Notes: generated from the sequence alone by a model not told the origin. A stretch of DNA of 64,000 nt from Mucilaginibacter tundrae (GCF_013408825.1 NZ_JACCBZ010000002.1:434001-498000); one strand, 5' to 3'. Positions 52,501 through 61,135 are shown, counted from the stretch's first letter. Numbers and translations are program-made.

Positions 52501-53118
52501 TTATAATAAGGAAAAATCATTACAATTTTTTTTCAAATCCCGCAGTATTAAATCAGTTAATTTTATCTCATTGTCAATCCAGAAATATTGTTTCCAATAT
52601 TTGTAACCATCCCTTTTTTGATATTCACTTAATGAAACCTTAATAATTTGCTTTTTGTAATATAGGGTTGCTTCTTCATATCCACCATCTGTAGGTATAG
52701 GGGGAAAGAATTCTGCCTTTCTGTGCATTTCGGCATATACCAAGTCTCTTTTCTGCAGCAACTTATCAATGGATAGAAAATAGGCGATAGATTTATTAGA
52801 CTTCAGCTTTGTTATAATTGGGGCATTACGATAATTAAATTTAAGCGAGTAGGCAATTCCAGCTTCTCTATATATTAAATAGCTATCAACTAAAGTCCAA
52901 CTATTGTCAATTACTTCACAATCTTTATTTTCAATCCTTGATTTTACGGAACATTCACCGCAATATTGGTGAAAGTAAATAATTGTATCAATACCATTTT
53001 TTATGAGCGAATCCTTTTTATTTTTGACCCACTTTTCAAGATTAATTTTTTGAGCATGGGTATTCGTTTGAAATAAAAAACTTAAAACGAAAAAGTAAAC
53101 TATTCTTAAATTTTTCAA
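52501..53118 (-). CDS. Exported hypothetical protein, 205 aa
   Basis: Signal peptide MKNLRIVYFFVLSFLFQTNTHA, then a soluble domain with Cys in HQYCGECSVKSRIENKDC near residues 50-67. Three Cys suggest a disulphide-bonded periplasmic protein. The C-terminus is basic and Lys/Tyr-rich. It is last in the operon behind the RHS-zincin gene and is a candidate cognate immunity or accessory protein; the family is not recognised. Confidence 0.6.
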   Translation of the reverse strand: MKNLRIVYFFVLSFLFQTNTHAQKINLEKWVKNKKDSLIKNGIDTIIYFHQYCGECSVKSRIENKDCEVIDNSWTLVDSYLIYREAGIAYSLKFNYRNAPIITKLKSNKSIAYFLSIDKLLQKRDLVYAEMHRKAEFFPPIPTDGGYEEATLYYKKQIIKVSLSEYQKRDGYKYWKQYFWIDNEIKLTDLILRDLKKNCNDFSLL

Positions 53119-53120
53119 TA

Positions 53121-53573
53121 CTACCGCTTTTCCTCAACCGTTTTGAAATTCATTTTTTCGTCGTACTCGTAGGTTTTTCCAATCTCATTCAAGCAATTTA
53201 GAATCTGTTGCTGTGAATATAGATTACGTTTAAAGAAAGCTACGATTAATTGAATTTCAGTTGGAAGATTTTTCGTTTCCAGCAGGTTTATACCTGTGTT
53301 ATCGTCTAAAGCGATAAAGCGCTTGCCATGCGGCGACATTGCGCCGAATATGTAAACCGCACTTGGATTTCCTTTATTTTTAGAAGCTATATTACGGGTG
53401 TACATGACATCTAAATTAGATAGAACTGTGTCGCTTTCATCCGTTAATTCTTTTTTGACCAATAAGAATTTAATAATTTCAACCTGTTTTCTTTTATTGG
53501 GAGCAGTCTGTGCATTAACCTTGCAAAAAGAAAAGATAATTAGGATTGTTAATGATATTACATGGTATTTCAT
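53121..53573 (-). CDS. Exported hypothetical protein, 150 aa (candidate immunity)
   Basis: Signal peptide MKYHVISLTILIIFSFCKVNA with a possible lipobox-like FCKVNA, then a soluble domain (SAVYIFGAMSPHGKRFIALDD and LQQQILNCLNEIGKTYEYDE-like end). It overlaps the RHS-zincin stop by 4 bp, so it is co-translated with it. A small exported protein directly coupled to a toxin-like gene is a typical immunity position, but no known family is evident. Confidence 0.6.
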   Translation of the reverse strand: MKYHVISLTILIIFSFCKVNAQTAPNKRKQVEIIKFLLVKKELTDESDTVLSNLDVMYTRNIASKNKGNPSAVYIFGAMSPHGKRFIALDDNTGINLLETKNLPTEIQLIVAFFKRNLYSQQQILNCLNEIGKTYEYDEKMNFKTVEEKR

Positions 53574-54520
53574 AATTTTCCGGGTATTGGTAAAGGAATA
53601 CTTTTTAGTACATCTTTTATTATGGCGTTCTGTAATATTTGAACTTCATGTGCTATTGGAGCTGCTTCGGTGTCGAAATTAGTACCTTGCTTTAAATTTG
53701 AATTCACTTGTGTTTGATTCGTTTGATCAGTAGCATGAATTCTTTCGTGTCCCGCTACCGCAGCTACCACAGCGTTTTTATCGCCTAATTGTAATGCTGT
53801 TGTTTGCAAAGCGCCCTTTGTGCCAGCACCTGAATAGGTAGACCCGTTATCCACTTTATTTTGCATTTCATCGATGGCTCCGCCATAAACTGTAACAGTT
53901 GACTTTACAACCTGATCTGTGCCATGAATATAAGAGTTGTCAGTATGTCCTAATTCTTTATCGTTGTTGTCAGATGAATAAACCAAGGTTACCGCTACTT
54001 TGGAATCCCTAAATGCATTTAAATCGCCCATTGCACCACTTGAGGCTAAGGCGTTGCCAATTGTTTGAGCTCCAGCAGACGCATTTTTCGACCAAGCTAA
54101 AGAGCCATCTTTATTAACGCTATAAGTAACGGGCTTACCATCCGTACCAACTATCTCCATACCATTCGGGTCTATGTTTTTTATCGGATTATCATTAACA
54201 TAGTTATAAGGCGACAGCTGCGGGTATTTTTCAGCTTTTTGGTCAATCGAAACCCACCGTAATAAATCTTCGTCAGTGTATGTTATCGCCTTAATTAAAC
54301 TGTCTTTACTGTTTAACAAACGTATGGTTTTATTTTGCCTATCAAAAACGAGATAACGAACATCCGAGTTTTTGTCAGCGTTATTAACTTTATAAATATC
54401 TAAAGGATTGTCTTTGTATTCAGTTTTTGGCTTATAACCAAAAATTTTGTAAGGGTTATCCTGTGCGTGGACAAGAGAAGCAGTAAGCCATAATATGACG
54501 AACAATAGTGATCTTTTCAT
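53570..54520 (-). CDS. Exported RHS-core protein with HExxH zincin tip
   Basis: A 316-aa protein. Signal peptide MKRSLLFVILWLTASLVHA. An RHS-associated core motif is at about residues 87-120 (LRWVSIDQKAEKYPQLSPYN, then NDNPIKNIDPNG), normally found at the C-terminal end of very long RHS proteins. Beyond it is a variable tip with HERIH at 258-262 and TEAAPIAHE near 284-292, consistent with a zinc metallopeptidase. The thousands of residues of RHS repeats are absent, so this is a stand-alone exported tip. The neighbours on both sides are exported too. Confidence 0.72.
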   Translation of the reverse strand: MKRSLLFVILWLTASLVHAQDNPYKIFGYKPKTEYKDNPLDIYKVNNADKNSDVRYLVFDRQNKTIRLLNSKDSLIKAITYTDEDLLRWVSIDQKAEKYPQLSPYNYVNDNPIKNIDPNGMEIVGTDGKPVTYSVNKDGSLAWSKNASAGAQTIGNALASSGAMGDLNAFRDSKVAVTLVYSSDNNDKELGHTDNSYIHGTDQVVKSTVTVYGGAIDEMQNKVDNGSTYSGAGTKGALQTTALQLGDKNAVVAAVAGHERIHATDQTNQTQVNSNLKQGTNFDTEAAPIAHEVQILQNAIIKDVLKSIPLPIPGKL

Positions 54521-54533
54521 TTATATATTGTGA

Positions 54534-55544
54534 TTAGTTTTTGGCGTTTTTGTTTAAGTTTCTTTTTTGTTTTTCCTTTTCCACTGATTCAACCCATTCC
54601 TTATACAATTCGATAGGCATATCCTTATATCCTAACTCATTTACACTTGCCATCATTCGTTTGTGCATAGCAATATCAGCCAGAATGACTGCTGTATCCG
54701 GCCTGCTCTTCTTTTTTTCAGACTGTATCATAGAAAGCAAGCAATTAGCTTTAAGCTGCACCAGTGGAACACATTTAGGATAATACCTAAGTGCAGTACT
54801 CGCTGTATATAATACAAACCTGTCGTAACCGTAATAAGATTTATAACCGCATGCAAGATCAAACATAGCCATAGCAACGCTTTCTTTTTGGGTTAGTGGC
54901 ATCATATAAATATTTTTTCTAATTGCTTCAACTGTTATCGCCATTTCTTTGATGATCCACTGGTCACGGGGAAACCCAGGATTAGTCAATTCAACATTTG
55001 TCCACTGGCCTTTTTCATCCTGATGCTTAATGTAAACATGATTGGGTGCAAGAGCAAGATATGCCTTTGTGCCTATTTCTTCACAAAGTATCTTGTAAAG
55101 GAAAGGTAGTGAATGACAGTTCCCACTGTGTGTCTTCAATAATTTAGTTACAAACTGTTTAGACCAGTCCTTAGAACCCGTAAAATCGTCAAAATCATAA
55201 GTAAATGGCTTAAAGTTATTGGCAGCGATTGTGTCAGTCATGAACGTGAATGCCGCCCAATTTCCTGCTGTTTTATATTTTGCGATGCCTCGTTGGTTGA
55301 TCATTGCACGTAGTTGAACGGAAATGTTTGATATATCCCGGCAAAAAGACTGGTAGTTCAATTTGTCCCCATAAAATGCATTTTCGGTTAAAAAGACCGA
55401 ACGCTTAAAGCTTATTGGCTTTTTACCTGACAGCATAGCCGATTGCTCCTGAAAAGCGGAAAAATAGGATTGTTTAGTACCCTGGGAAAGTGCATGGTTT
55501 CCCAACAATAGTACTAAAAAAAGGATTAGGTATCGAGGTTGCAT
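54534..55544 (-). CDS. Exported transglutaminase-like protein
   Basis: A 336-aa protein with signal peptide MQPRYLILFLVLLLGNHALS. A transglutaminase-like cysteine-protease core has HSGNCHSLPFLYKILCEEIG (Cys near residue 142) and LAPNHVYIKHQDEKGQWTNV (His near 167), with an acidic residue following. The C-terminal helical part has KKKSRP and Lys-rich segments. It is the first gene of the four-gene exported operon. The substrate is unknown; a peptidase or crosslinking role at the envelope is possible. Confidence 0.75.
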   Translation of the reverse strand: MQPRYLILFLVLLLGNHALSQGTKQSYFSAFQEQSAMLSGKKPISFKRSVFLTENAFYGDKLNYQSFCRDISNISVQLRAMINQRGIAKYKTAGNWAAFTFMTDTIAANNFKPFTYDFDDFTGSKDWSKQFVTKLLKTHSGNCHSLPFLYKILCEEIGTKAYLALAPNHVYIKHQDEKGQWTNVELTNPGFPRDQWIIKEMAITVEAIRKNIYMMPLTQKESVAMAMFDLACGYKSYYGYDRFVLYTASTALRYYPKCVPLVQLKANCLLSMIQSEKKKSRPDTAVILADIAMHKRMMASVNELGYKDMPIELYKEWVESVEKEKQKRNLNKNAKN

Positions 55545-55707
55545 AAAGTGTGACTGTTTAGGACAGTTAAAAATAAAACATTATTGAATTGCTTGTATCT
55601 GTTTTTGAAAATATTAAGCCGGAAAATTGTGGTTCGGATTCAAATCCGGTCATAACAGTTAATTTAAAGGTCAAAGGTTAAGTTATTTCCCTCAAAGCTA
55701 ATGATTT

Positions 55708-55727
55708 GTTGGGTAATTCACCAACAC
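55708..55727. promoter_or_regulatory. 20-bp inverted-repeat motif, copy 3
   Basis: GTTGGGTAATTCACCAACAC, perfect 5-bp arms. It lies 47 bp upstream of the XRE gene's ATG and about 160 bp from the divergent transglutaminase-like start, so an operator for either is possible. Confidence 0.55.
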
Positions 55728-55774
55728 ATTTGCCTGATTAATATTTCATCTTTCCTGTTCATTTACCGGCACTA

Positions 55775-56026
55775 ATGATCAGCGATATAGACAAAGAAGT
55801 ACTTATTTTATTTGGAAAACACCTTAAATCGTTACGACTTGCTAAAAAGCTGACTTATCGTAAAATGGCGCTGCGTTGTAATATCGACTACGGCGATATT
55901 CAAAAAATTGAAAGCGGAAAAGTAAACATCACAATCCTTACCCTTAAAGAGCTTGCCAAAGCCCTTGAACTTCCTCCTAATAAGCTGCTTGATTTTGACG
56001 GCATTAACTTATCTGAAATTCGTTAA
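55775..56026 (+). CDS. XRE-family transcriptional regulator, 83 aa
   Basis: A short single-domain HTH_3 protein. LGKHLKSLRLAKKLTYRKMA-type helices come first, then the recognition region IDYGDIQKIESGKVN at about residues 37-51, and KELAKALELPPNKLLDF. It is divergent from the exported operon, with the 20-bp inverted repeat between them, and is a candidate regulator of that operon and of itself. Confidence 0.85.
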   Translation: MISDIDKEVLILFGKHLKSLRLAKKLTYRKMALRCNIDYGDIQKIESGKVNITILTLKELAKALELPPNKLLDFDGINLSEIR

Positions 56027-56044
56027 CCGAAAAAGACAAATTAT

Positions 56045-56193
56045 TTAGATCGGAATTAGTCTCCTGATCCCTGCTTGCTGCGAAGGAACCGTAATCCCTT
56101 TGATCAGGTAGGTAATGCGCGTTAAGAAAACTCAGGGTCATAACTGGCCACCTGACTTTTTAGCTCCCTAGAGATCTTTTCTAGTTCGTCCAT
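56045..56193 (-). pseudogene. Candidate frameshifted small gene
   Basis: MDELEKISRELKSQVASYDP begins at 56193 and stops at 56122. After a one-base frame change in the TTTT run at about 56127-56130, LTRITYLIKGITVPSQQAGI continues to a TAA at 56045-56047. Together they read as one small helical protein. A sequencing error in the homopolymer is also possible. Confidence 0.35.
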
Positions 56194-56241
56194 TGATCAG
56201 GCAGTGCTACGTACTATTGAAATAAATCTTTGAAATTAATT

Positions 56242-56451
56242 TTAATCGCCCGTCCTAATAATTCGATATGCGAGTCCAGCATAGGAACCCTCGGTCTGAA
56301 GCCAGGTATCATAAGACGTATATACAATGACCCTATCAGGGCGGTTATCATTCAGGTTAACTGAAAACTGTTGATTTTCGTTATCCGCTTTGGGGATATC
56401 CGTAACCCCAAAATACATGCCCGACGCTATAAACAGATTTTGTGTTGCCAT
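56242..56451 (-). CDS. Hypothetical protein, 69 aa
   Basis: A small beta-rich soluble protein (NLFIASGMYFGVTDI, RPDRVIVYTSYDTWLQTEG). There is no recognised domain. It is divergent from the 56542 gene by 90 bp. Confidence 0.5.
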   Translation of the reverse strand: MATQNLFIASGMYFGVTDIPKADNENQQFSVNLNDNRPDRVIVYTSYDTWLQTEGSYAGLAYRIIRTGD

Positions 56452-56541
56452 TCGTAATGAATTATTTACTACATATTTACGAAGATAATATCACTTGCTC
56501 GTTCCCATTTCCTAATTTTACATTAACCAACATTTACACGT

Positions 56542-56982
56542 ATGGGATTTCTGTCTTTTATAAGCAAGCTGCTCGGCTTAGGCCGCAAGTTTGCCGGTAC
56601 GCCGGAACAATATTTAGCTATGGTGCAATACATGGCGAAGAAGAATAACCCTGATTACAGTATGGAAGAACTGCTGCAATGGGAAGAGGTCATGCAAAAG
56701 GTGATGAAGGTTAATCTGCAACCTTTTCATGATTTTAAAGACCTGGCTGAAAACGGGATACCTGACGATTCGATGGTTGAAAAGGTTGACGGCAAGGTAA
56801 AAGAAATGGAGCAACGGCGCGACCTGAAGCAGGCTATTTATGGGCCTAATGCTGATCTAGGCGATGATGATGTAATGAAAAGCGATGATCCAGGCGCGGT
56901 CTTTGCCCGTAACATGGTTAAGGATTTATCCGAGCATGTGAAATTTTCGGACGATGAACATAGTAAGCTGGACGAATTATAG
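56542..56982 (+). CDS. Hypothetical soluble protein, 146 aa
   Basis: Helical and charged, with N-terminal amphipathic MGFLSFISKLLGLG and Lys/Asp-rich middle and tail segments. No domain is recognised. The frame is clean and the composition is coding-like. Confidence 0.6.
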   Translation: MGFLSFISKLLGLGRKFAGTPEQYLAMVQYMAKKNNPDYSMEELLQWEEVMQKVMKVNLQPFHDFKDLAENGIPDDSMVEKVDGKVKEMEQRRDLKQAIYGPNADLGDDDVMKSDDPGAVFARNMVKDLSEHVKFSDDEHSKLDEL

Positions 56983-57013
56983 CCGATGGTCATAACTGAG
57001 TTGCAATTTTAAA

Positions 57014-57304
57014 ATGAAAACATTAACGGAATTTCAAGGGTCCTTAAATTCCAAAGAACCGGATCGCGGTTTGGCGGTGCAATAAAAAAGCCTTTGGTAT
57101 GATGCAAAAGGCAACTGGAATCTTGCCCATAACCAGGTCGATCATCTAAACGACCAAAAATCAGCCTGGGTTCATGCTTACCTGTACTTTAAGGGGGGTG
57201 ATACCGGGAACGCTGATTACTGGTACCTGAGGGCTGGCAAAGTTCGACCGGATATTACCTTGGTACAGGAATGGTTAACCTTGGTACAACACTTCCTGAA
57301 ATGA
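57014..57304 (+). pseudogene. Small gene interrupted by an in-frame stop
   Basis: From the ATG at 57014 the frame reads MKTLTEFQGSLNSKEPDRGL and then meets a TAA at 57083-57085. In the same frame it continues SLWYDAKGNWNLAHNQVDHL and WVHAYLYFKGGDTGNADYWY to a TGA at 57302. The downstream part is clearly coding-like and resembles small Trp/Tyr-rich proteins of Sphingobacteriaceae. A point mutation or recoding would both fit. Confidence 0.6.
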
Positions 57305-57390
57305 GTAAACTTCTTTAGCTCCCGCTGGCTTCGGAAAAAATTTGTGGTAAGAAAAGAATAAAAATAATAGTGTTGAATTTCGAGGTGTTA

Positions 57391-58905
57391 TCAATCCAGC
57401 CCTTCTTCTATGATTTCAATAATTTTTTCATTATTTAATATCAACATCCCCAGTCGTTCCTTGGTTACACCTTTTTCTAATTTATAATTGTAAACAGGAA
57501 GCTCGTCGTTGATCTCGGTTTTGAAACATAAATAATCTACATTATTATTAGATTTTAACTCGTCGGCTATTTCTACAATATGAGTTGATATTATAAAGAA
57601 GCTATTTTTAACCTTTGAAAATGCATTAATTATTGATAACGAAGCATCAAATGCATCTTTTACATTAGTTCCCCGAAATAATTCATCAAAAATAACAACT
57701 AAGTTTTTTTGGCTTCTTAGTTTTTCGGCCACAGTTTTCACTCGTCTCACTTCACTATAAAAATGGCTAAATCCGACATTGAGATTGTCTTGTATATTTA
57801 TAGTCGTAAAAAGCCCATTAAATACACTAGTTTTCATCAATTTGGCAGGTACAGGAAATCCTAAATGTGCTAAATAAATTGACAGACCAAATGATTTTAA
57901 AAATGTTGATTTTCCGGCCATATTTGCACCAGAAAGAAAAAAAACATTTTTAGTTCGGCTAAAAAAAACATCATTTGATATCGGGTTATTGATAAATGGA
58001 TGAAATAATCCTTGCAATTCAATTTCCTTTTCTGTGTTATTATCAAAGACAGGAAAAGTAAAGTTTAAAGCCTTGGAAGTTTTTGCAACAGATATGAAAC
58101 ATTCATATTCATACAACATATCAAATAAAACAACCAAAGAATGATGGTCAGAGTACCGAAATGAATAATCCAAATCTTCTATTTCAAGAGAACTAAATTT
58201 AAGTTTGCTCTTAAATTTTAATATTTTCTTGAAAAAATCCTTGTCAAATATATCGCGCATTACCTTATTATTTTCATTTACCAAATAAGGAACACTCAAT
58301 TTTTGAACTTGCAAATAAAATTCATGAAGCTTGTTCATAATATCAATAATAGAAACTATGCCTTTTTCTATCACATACTTTTCATTTGCGGATTTCATTT
58401 TATTTCGCAATATTCTTCCCAATGCATAAGATTTGGAACTTCCTACAAGGTAATCCTTTTGGGTGAGATAGAAGTCCGCGAAAGAAGATAGGTTTTTATC
58501 GAGACCTAAAGTCAGATCTGTTGATTGAAAAAATTTTATCAAGTCGTTCCTTTGAACAATAATATGGTAATCATTGCTTGGATTTGAAAAAATATCAGTC
58601 AACTTGAGCTTCCCGTTTTCTGTAACAACCTCATTAAACAAGTTGAATAACGACTTAATTCTACCCGGCTCTGCAAACACTTCTAAATCACTAAATGTCT
58701 GTCTATCAACCTCAAACTTCATATTCATTAGTATTAATTTAATAATAGATTTGATCAAGTACCCTTTCGTCGCAATATTATAAAGTATTTCTTTTTCTCC
58801 AAATAATCTCTCGGCAATGATATTCCTGCTCTTACATTCTTCCAGCAGCAAATTCGACTGTACTATTGGATTAGATTCAGGCGTGGATGAGGCGATTGGA
58901 AACAA
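57391..58905 (-). CDS. MutS-like ATPase (MutS domain V family)
   Basis: Up to 504 aa. The C-terminal MutS ATPase has Walker A LSGANMAGKSTFLKSFG near residue 315, Walker B LVVIFDELFRGTN near 405 and STHIVEI near 445, with the core helical domain before it. There is no N-terminal mismatch-recognition domain (no Phe-x-Glu motif). No ATG exists before residue 60: the longest frame starts with a TTG that lies inside a TATTTTTG promoter box, so the true start is uncertain or the gene is 5'-truncated. It is strongly AT-rich compared with its neighbours, a sign of transfer. Confidence 0.8.
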   Translation of the reverse strand: MFPIASSTPESNPIVQSNLLLEECKSRNIIAERLFGEKEILYNIATKGYLIKSIIKLILMNMKFEVDRQTFSDLEVFAEPGRIKSLFNLFNEVVTENGKLKLTDIFSNPSNDYHIIVQRNDLIKFFQSTDLTLGLDKNLSSFADFYLTQKDYLVGSSKSYALGRILRNKMKSANEKYVIEKGIVSIIDIMNKLHEFYLQVQKLSVPYLVNENNKVMRDIFDKDFFKKILKFKSKLKFSSLEIEDLDYSFRYSDHHSLVVLFDMLYEYECFISVAKTSKALNFTFPVFDNNTEKEIELQGLFHPFINNPISNDVFFSRTKNVFFLSGANMAGKSTFLKSFGLSIYLAHLGFPVPAKLMKTSVFNGLFTTINIQDNLNVGFSHFYSEVRRVKTVAEKLRSQKNLVVIFDELFRGTNVKDAFDASLSIINAFSKVKNSFFIISTHIVEIADELKSNNNVDYLCFKTEINDELPVYNYKLEKGVTKERLGMLILNNEKIIEIIEEGLD

Positions 58906-58910
58906 AAATA
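58903..58910 (-). promoter_or_regulatory. Candidate minus-strand -7 box TATTTTTG
   Basis: On the minus strand TATTTTTG fits TAnnTTTG and lies at the 5' end of the MutS-like frame. If functional it excludes the TTG start at 58905. Confidence 0.4.
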
Positions 58911-59092
58911 CAAGGTATTAGCCAATAACCATTACCTTATTACCGCTATGAAGCTTGGTCTGCAAATAAAAATGTGTGATTGAATTAAATCAACGGAAGA
59001 TTGAAGGTGCAATAAAATTATTAAATGATTATTCTAAAACTTATCTGTAGAAATTTACTAAGCTATATAAGTTGGGTACGACAAGTAAAAAA

Positions 59093-59500
59093 CTATTTGT
59101 CCTTTTTATTTAGAAGTTCAAAATACTTAACCTGCAAGTCACTATATCGCTCTTGAAGTTCCTTATGGGCTTCAAGTAGTTTGGTATATTTATCTTTAAG
59201 TTGAATATGTTCTTTTTCTGTTGGTGTCTTGGCGTTATTATTTAAATTATGAGGAAAGTACTCATCCATTTCCGGATAGTCAATAGAAAAATCATGGTTT
59301 ATTGCTATACCATATTTAGCCAATATAACATAACTCAAATTTTCTTTTTTTACATGCGTATAATAAGTATTCTCCTTAAACCCGGCCCTTTCGGCAGCTT
59401 CTTTATTACTGAATTTACTCGCTTTTACTGTTAAATATAAAGTTCGTCCTCTACCTTTTAATTTTTTTTCGTCTATCAATTTATATTTTTTTAAGTACAT
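59093..59500 (-). CDS. HTH DNA-binding protein with C-terminal coiled coil
   Basis: A 135-aa protein. An HTH-like segment SNKEAAERAGFKENTYYTHV (about residues 31-50) is followed by a C-terminal coiled coil (KYTKLLEAHKELQERYSDLQ). AT-rich like the adjacent MutS-like gene and in the same orientation, so the two may have arrived together. Phage/plasmid repressor-like; no family name is assignable. Confidence 0.7.
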   Translation of the reverse strand: MYLKKYKLIDEKKLKGRGRTLYLTVKASKFSNKEAAERAGFKENTYYTHVKKENLSYVILAKYGIAINHDFSIDYPEMDEYFPHNLNNNAKTPTEKEHIQLKDKYTKLLEAHKELQERYSDLQVKYFELLNKKDK

Positions 59501-59920
59501 CTAAATTTATGTCTCTGACATTTTATATTTAATTGATAAAAGATTTGATTTTAATTGAATTATATTTAAATTGCTTGATATATTAATTGATTACAGGTTT
59601 AAAAACCTAATCGTGGCAAAATTTGCAACGATTGAACAAAATTTGATAGTTTAGCGATTATATCGAAATATAGGATCGCTTACGAGCCTTGCACCGAAAT
59701 CTGACAATTTTACCATGCAAGTGAAGTAAGACGGCCCGGCCCTATTTTACAATAGGGTCGGCACTTGCTTATTCATTTGTATGGTACCAGCCCCATGGGG
59801 CTGGATGGCTTTGTCAGAGCCACGGTACAATATGATTGGCAGTGTCGGCCCTATTGTAATTTAAAATTACTTTTGACCTCATTGCCAGCAAAGGCTTGTT
59901 ATATATAGTAACAGCATTTG
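59501..59920. other. 417-bp gap with strong hairpins
   Basis: No gene. Stem GCAAGTG/CACTTGC (59717-59723 with 59762-59768) encloses CCCTATT/AATAGGG (59741-59757 region). A second group, GTACC/GGTAC (59784-59788 with 59824-59828), encloses CCAGCCCC/GGGGCTGG (59788-59804 region) and a GGCT...AGCC hairpin (about 59807-59821). CGGCCCTATT appears at about 59737 and again at 59846. A structured RNA or mobile-element scar is possible. Confidence 0.4.
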
Positions 59921-60541
59921 ATGGGCACCGAAAATTTAGATATAACTTTACTTCTTCAGCGGCTACAGCTCGGCAGCGAACAAGCATTTTCCAAAATTTA
60001 CGATCTTTATAGTAAGCCCCTTTACCGCAACATTCTTTATTTGGTTAAGGATGAGGATATAGCTCAAGAGATTTTACAAGACCTATTTTTAAAGCTATGG
60101 CTTAAGCGGGAACGTATTGACCCTGAAAAAAAGTGGCTTTCCTATCTATACGAGAGTGCAAACCGCATGGTAATAGATCATTTCAGGAAAATAGCTAAAG
60201 ACCAGCGTATGATCAATCATCTAATTTTAACCGCAGTCGATCATGTAACGAACGCTGAAGATAAATTAATTGACCAGGAAACTCACGCGCTATTAGCCAA
60301 GGCCATAGAACATTTGCCACCACAACGTAAATTGGTGTTCAAGCTATGTAAAATGGAGGGCAAAAGTCACAAAGAAGTAGCAGAACTGCTGGGAATTTCA
60401 ACCCATACCATTAGTAACCAAATCAAGGCTGCCAACAAATCGCTAAAAGAATTTTTTCTTTTAGACAACAGTTTAGCAGTGTTATTTATTGCATCAGTCC
60501 TAATTGCGCTTATTGCAGAAAGTAGCCCTACCTTATTATGA
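59921..60541 (+). CDS. ECF RNA polymerase sigma factor (FecI-like)
   Basis: About 206 aa. Region 2 has AFSKIYDLYSKPLYRNILYL and EILQDLFLKLW. Region 4 has LPPQRKLVFKLCKMEGKSHK and EVAELLGISTHTISNQIKAA. A hydrophobic tail (LAVLFIASVLIALIAESSP) could anchor it to the membrane, a feature seen in several Bacteroidota sigma factors. I prefer the ATG at 59921 to the TTG three bases before it. It overlaps the next gene by 4 bp and should activate the downstream SusC-type receptor. Confidence 0.9.
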   Translation: MGTENLDITLLLQRLQLGSEQAFSKIYDLYSKPLYRNILYLVKDEDIAQEILQDLFLKLWLKRERIDPEKKWLSYLYESANRMVIDHFRKIAKDQRMINHLILTAVDHVTNAEDKLIDQETHALLAKAIEHLPPQRKLVFKLCKMEGKSHKEVAELLGISTHTISNQIKAANKSLKEFFLLDNSLAVLFIASVLIALIAESSPTLL

Positions 60542-61110
60542 TTCAAACAGATCATAGTTTTAAAATAATTATTAGCCAACTAAACAGTGCTCAGGATAGT
60601 ATTAGTTCATTCTTTGATTCCGGTTTACCTAACGAGCATCGTAAAGATTTAAAGAAATGGCGTCATTTCGTAATAAATGATGAACAATATAATGGTCGCC
60701 ATGGTGCGGCGCATGTTGTTACTCAATATGAGGAAAACGTCCAATTGATTGAAGCAGCCCATACTTTATTAAAATATCAGCAAGCCCTATCAACTTTTGT
60801 TATTGTAAATGAAGCTGATATTATTCGGGAAAAAACCGAATGGGATTTTTTTCCAACCAATCTCTCAAAACATACGCTCCTTAATCCATTCCAGGTTATG
60901 AAAAAAGTCTTTAAAAAGATAACCATTAAACAATACAAAGACCTTTTGCATGAATGGCTTTACATGGCATTGTCTAACAAGGCCGCAGGAGAAACGCTAA
61001 CACCAAAAGATGTAATAGTCGTGTACGACAATTTAAGATTACTGTATGCTGCGACCTGGCTAATTCATCAACGGCAAATAAATTTTAAAATAAATTTAGA
61101 TAACCAATAG
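60538..61110 (+). CDS. Unknown protein between sigma factor and FecR, 190 aa
   Basis: A helical soluble protein (HTLLKYQQALSTFVIVNEAD, TIKQYKDLLHEWLYMALSNK) coupled to the sigma gene by an ATGA overlap. The usual Bacteroidota order is sigma-FecR-SusC without this gene. It has no signal peptide or membrane helix. It could be a cytoplasmic partner of the sigma factor; the family is unknown. Confidence 0.65.
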   Translation: MIQTDHSFKIIISQLNSAQDSISSFFDSGLPNEHRKDLKKWRHFVINDEQYNGRHGAAHVVTQYEENVQLIEAAHTLLKYQQALSTFVIVNEADIIREKTEWDFFPTNLSKHTLLNPFQVMKKVFKKITIKQYKDLLHEWLYMALSNKAAGETLTPKDVIVVYDNLRLLYAATWLIHQRQINFKINLDNQ

Positions 61111-61135
61111 CTAATCATATAGGCTACTACGTAAT

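Noticed and set aside
53398..53682. Plus-strand 94-codon frame across the RHS-zincin / 150-aa junction
   Set aside because: It lies antisense to two exported genes with clear signal peptides and has no supporting start or domain.
55631..55655. tRNA T-arm-like sequence GGTTCGGATTCAAATCC
   Set aside because: It contains the palindrome CGGATT-CA-AATCCG but no matching acceptor, D or anticodon arms are found around it.
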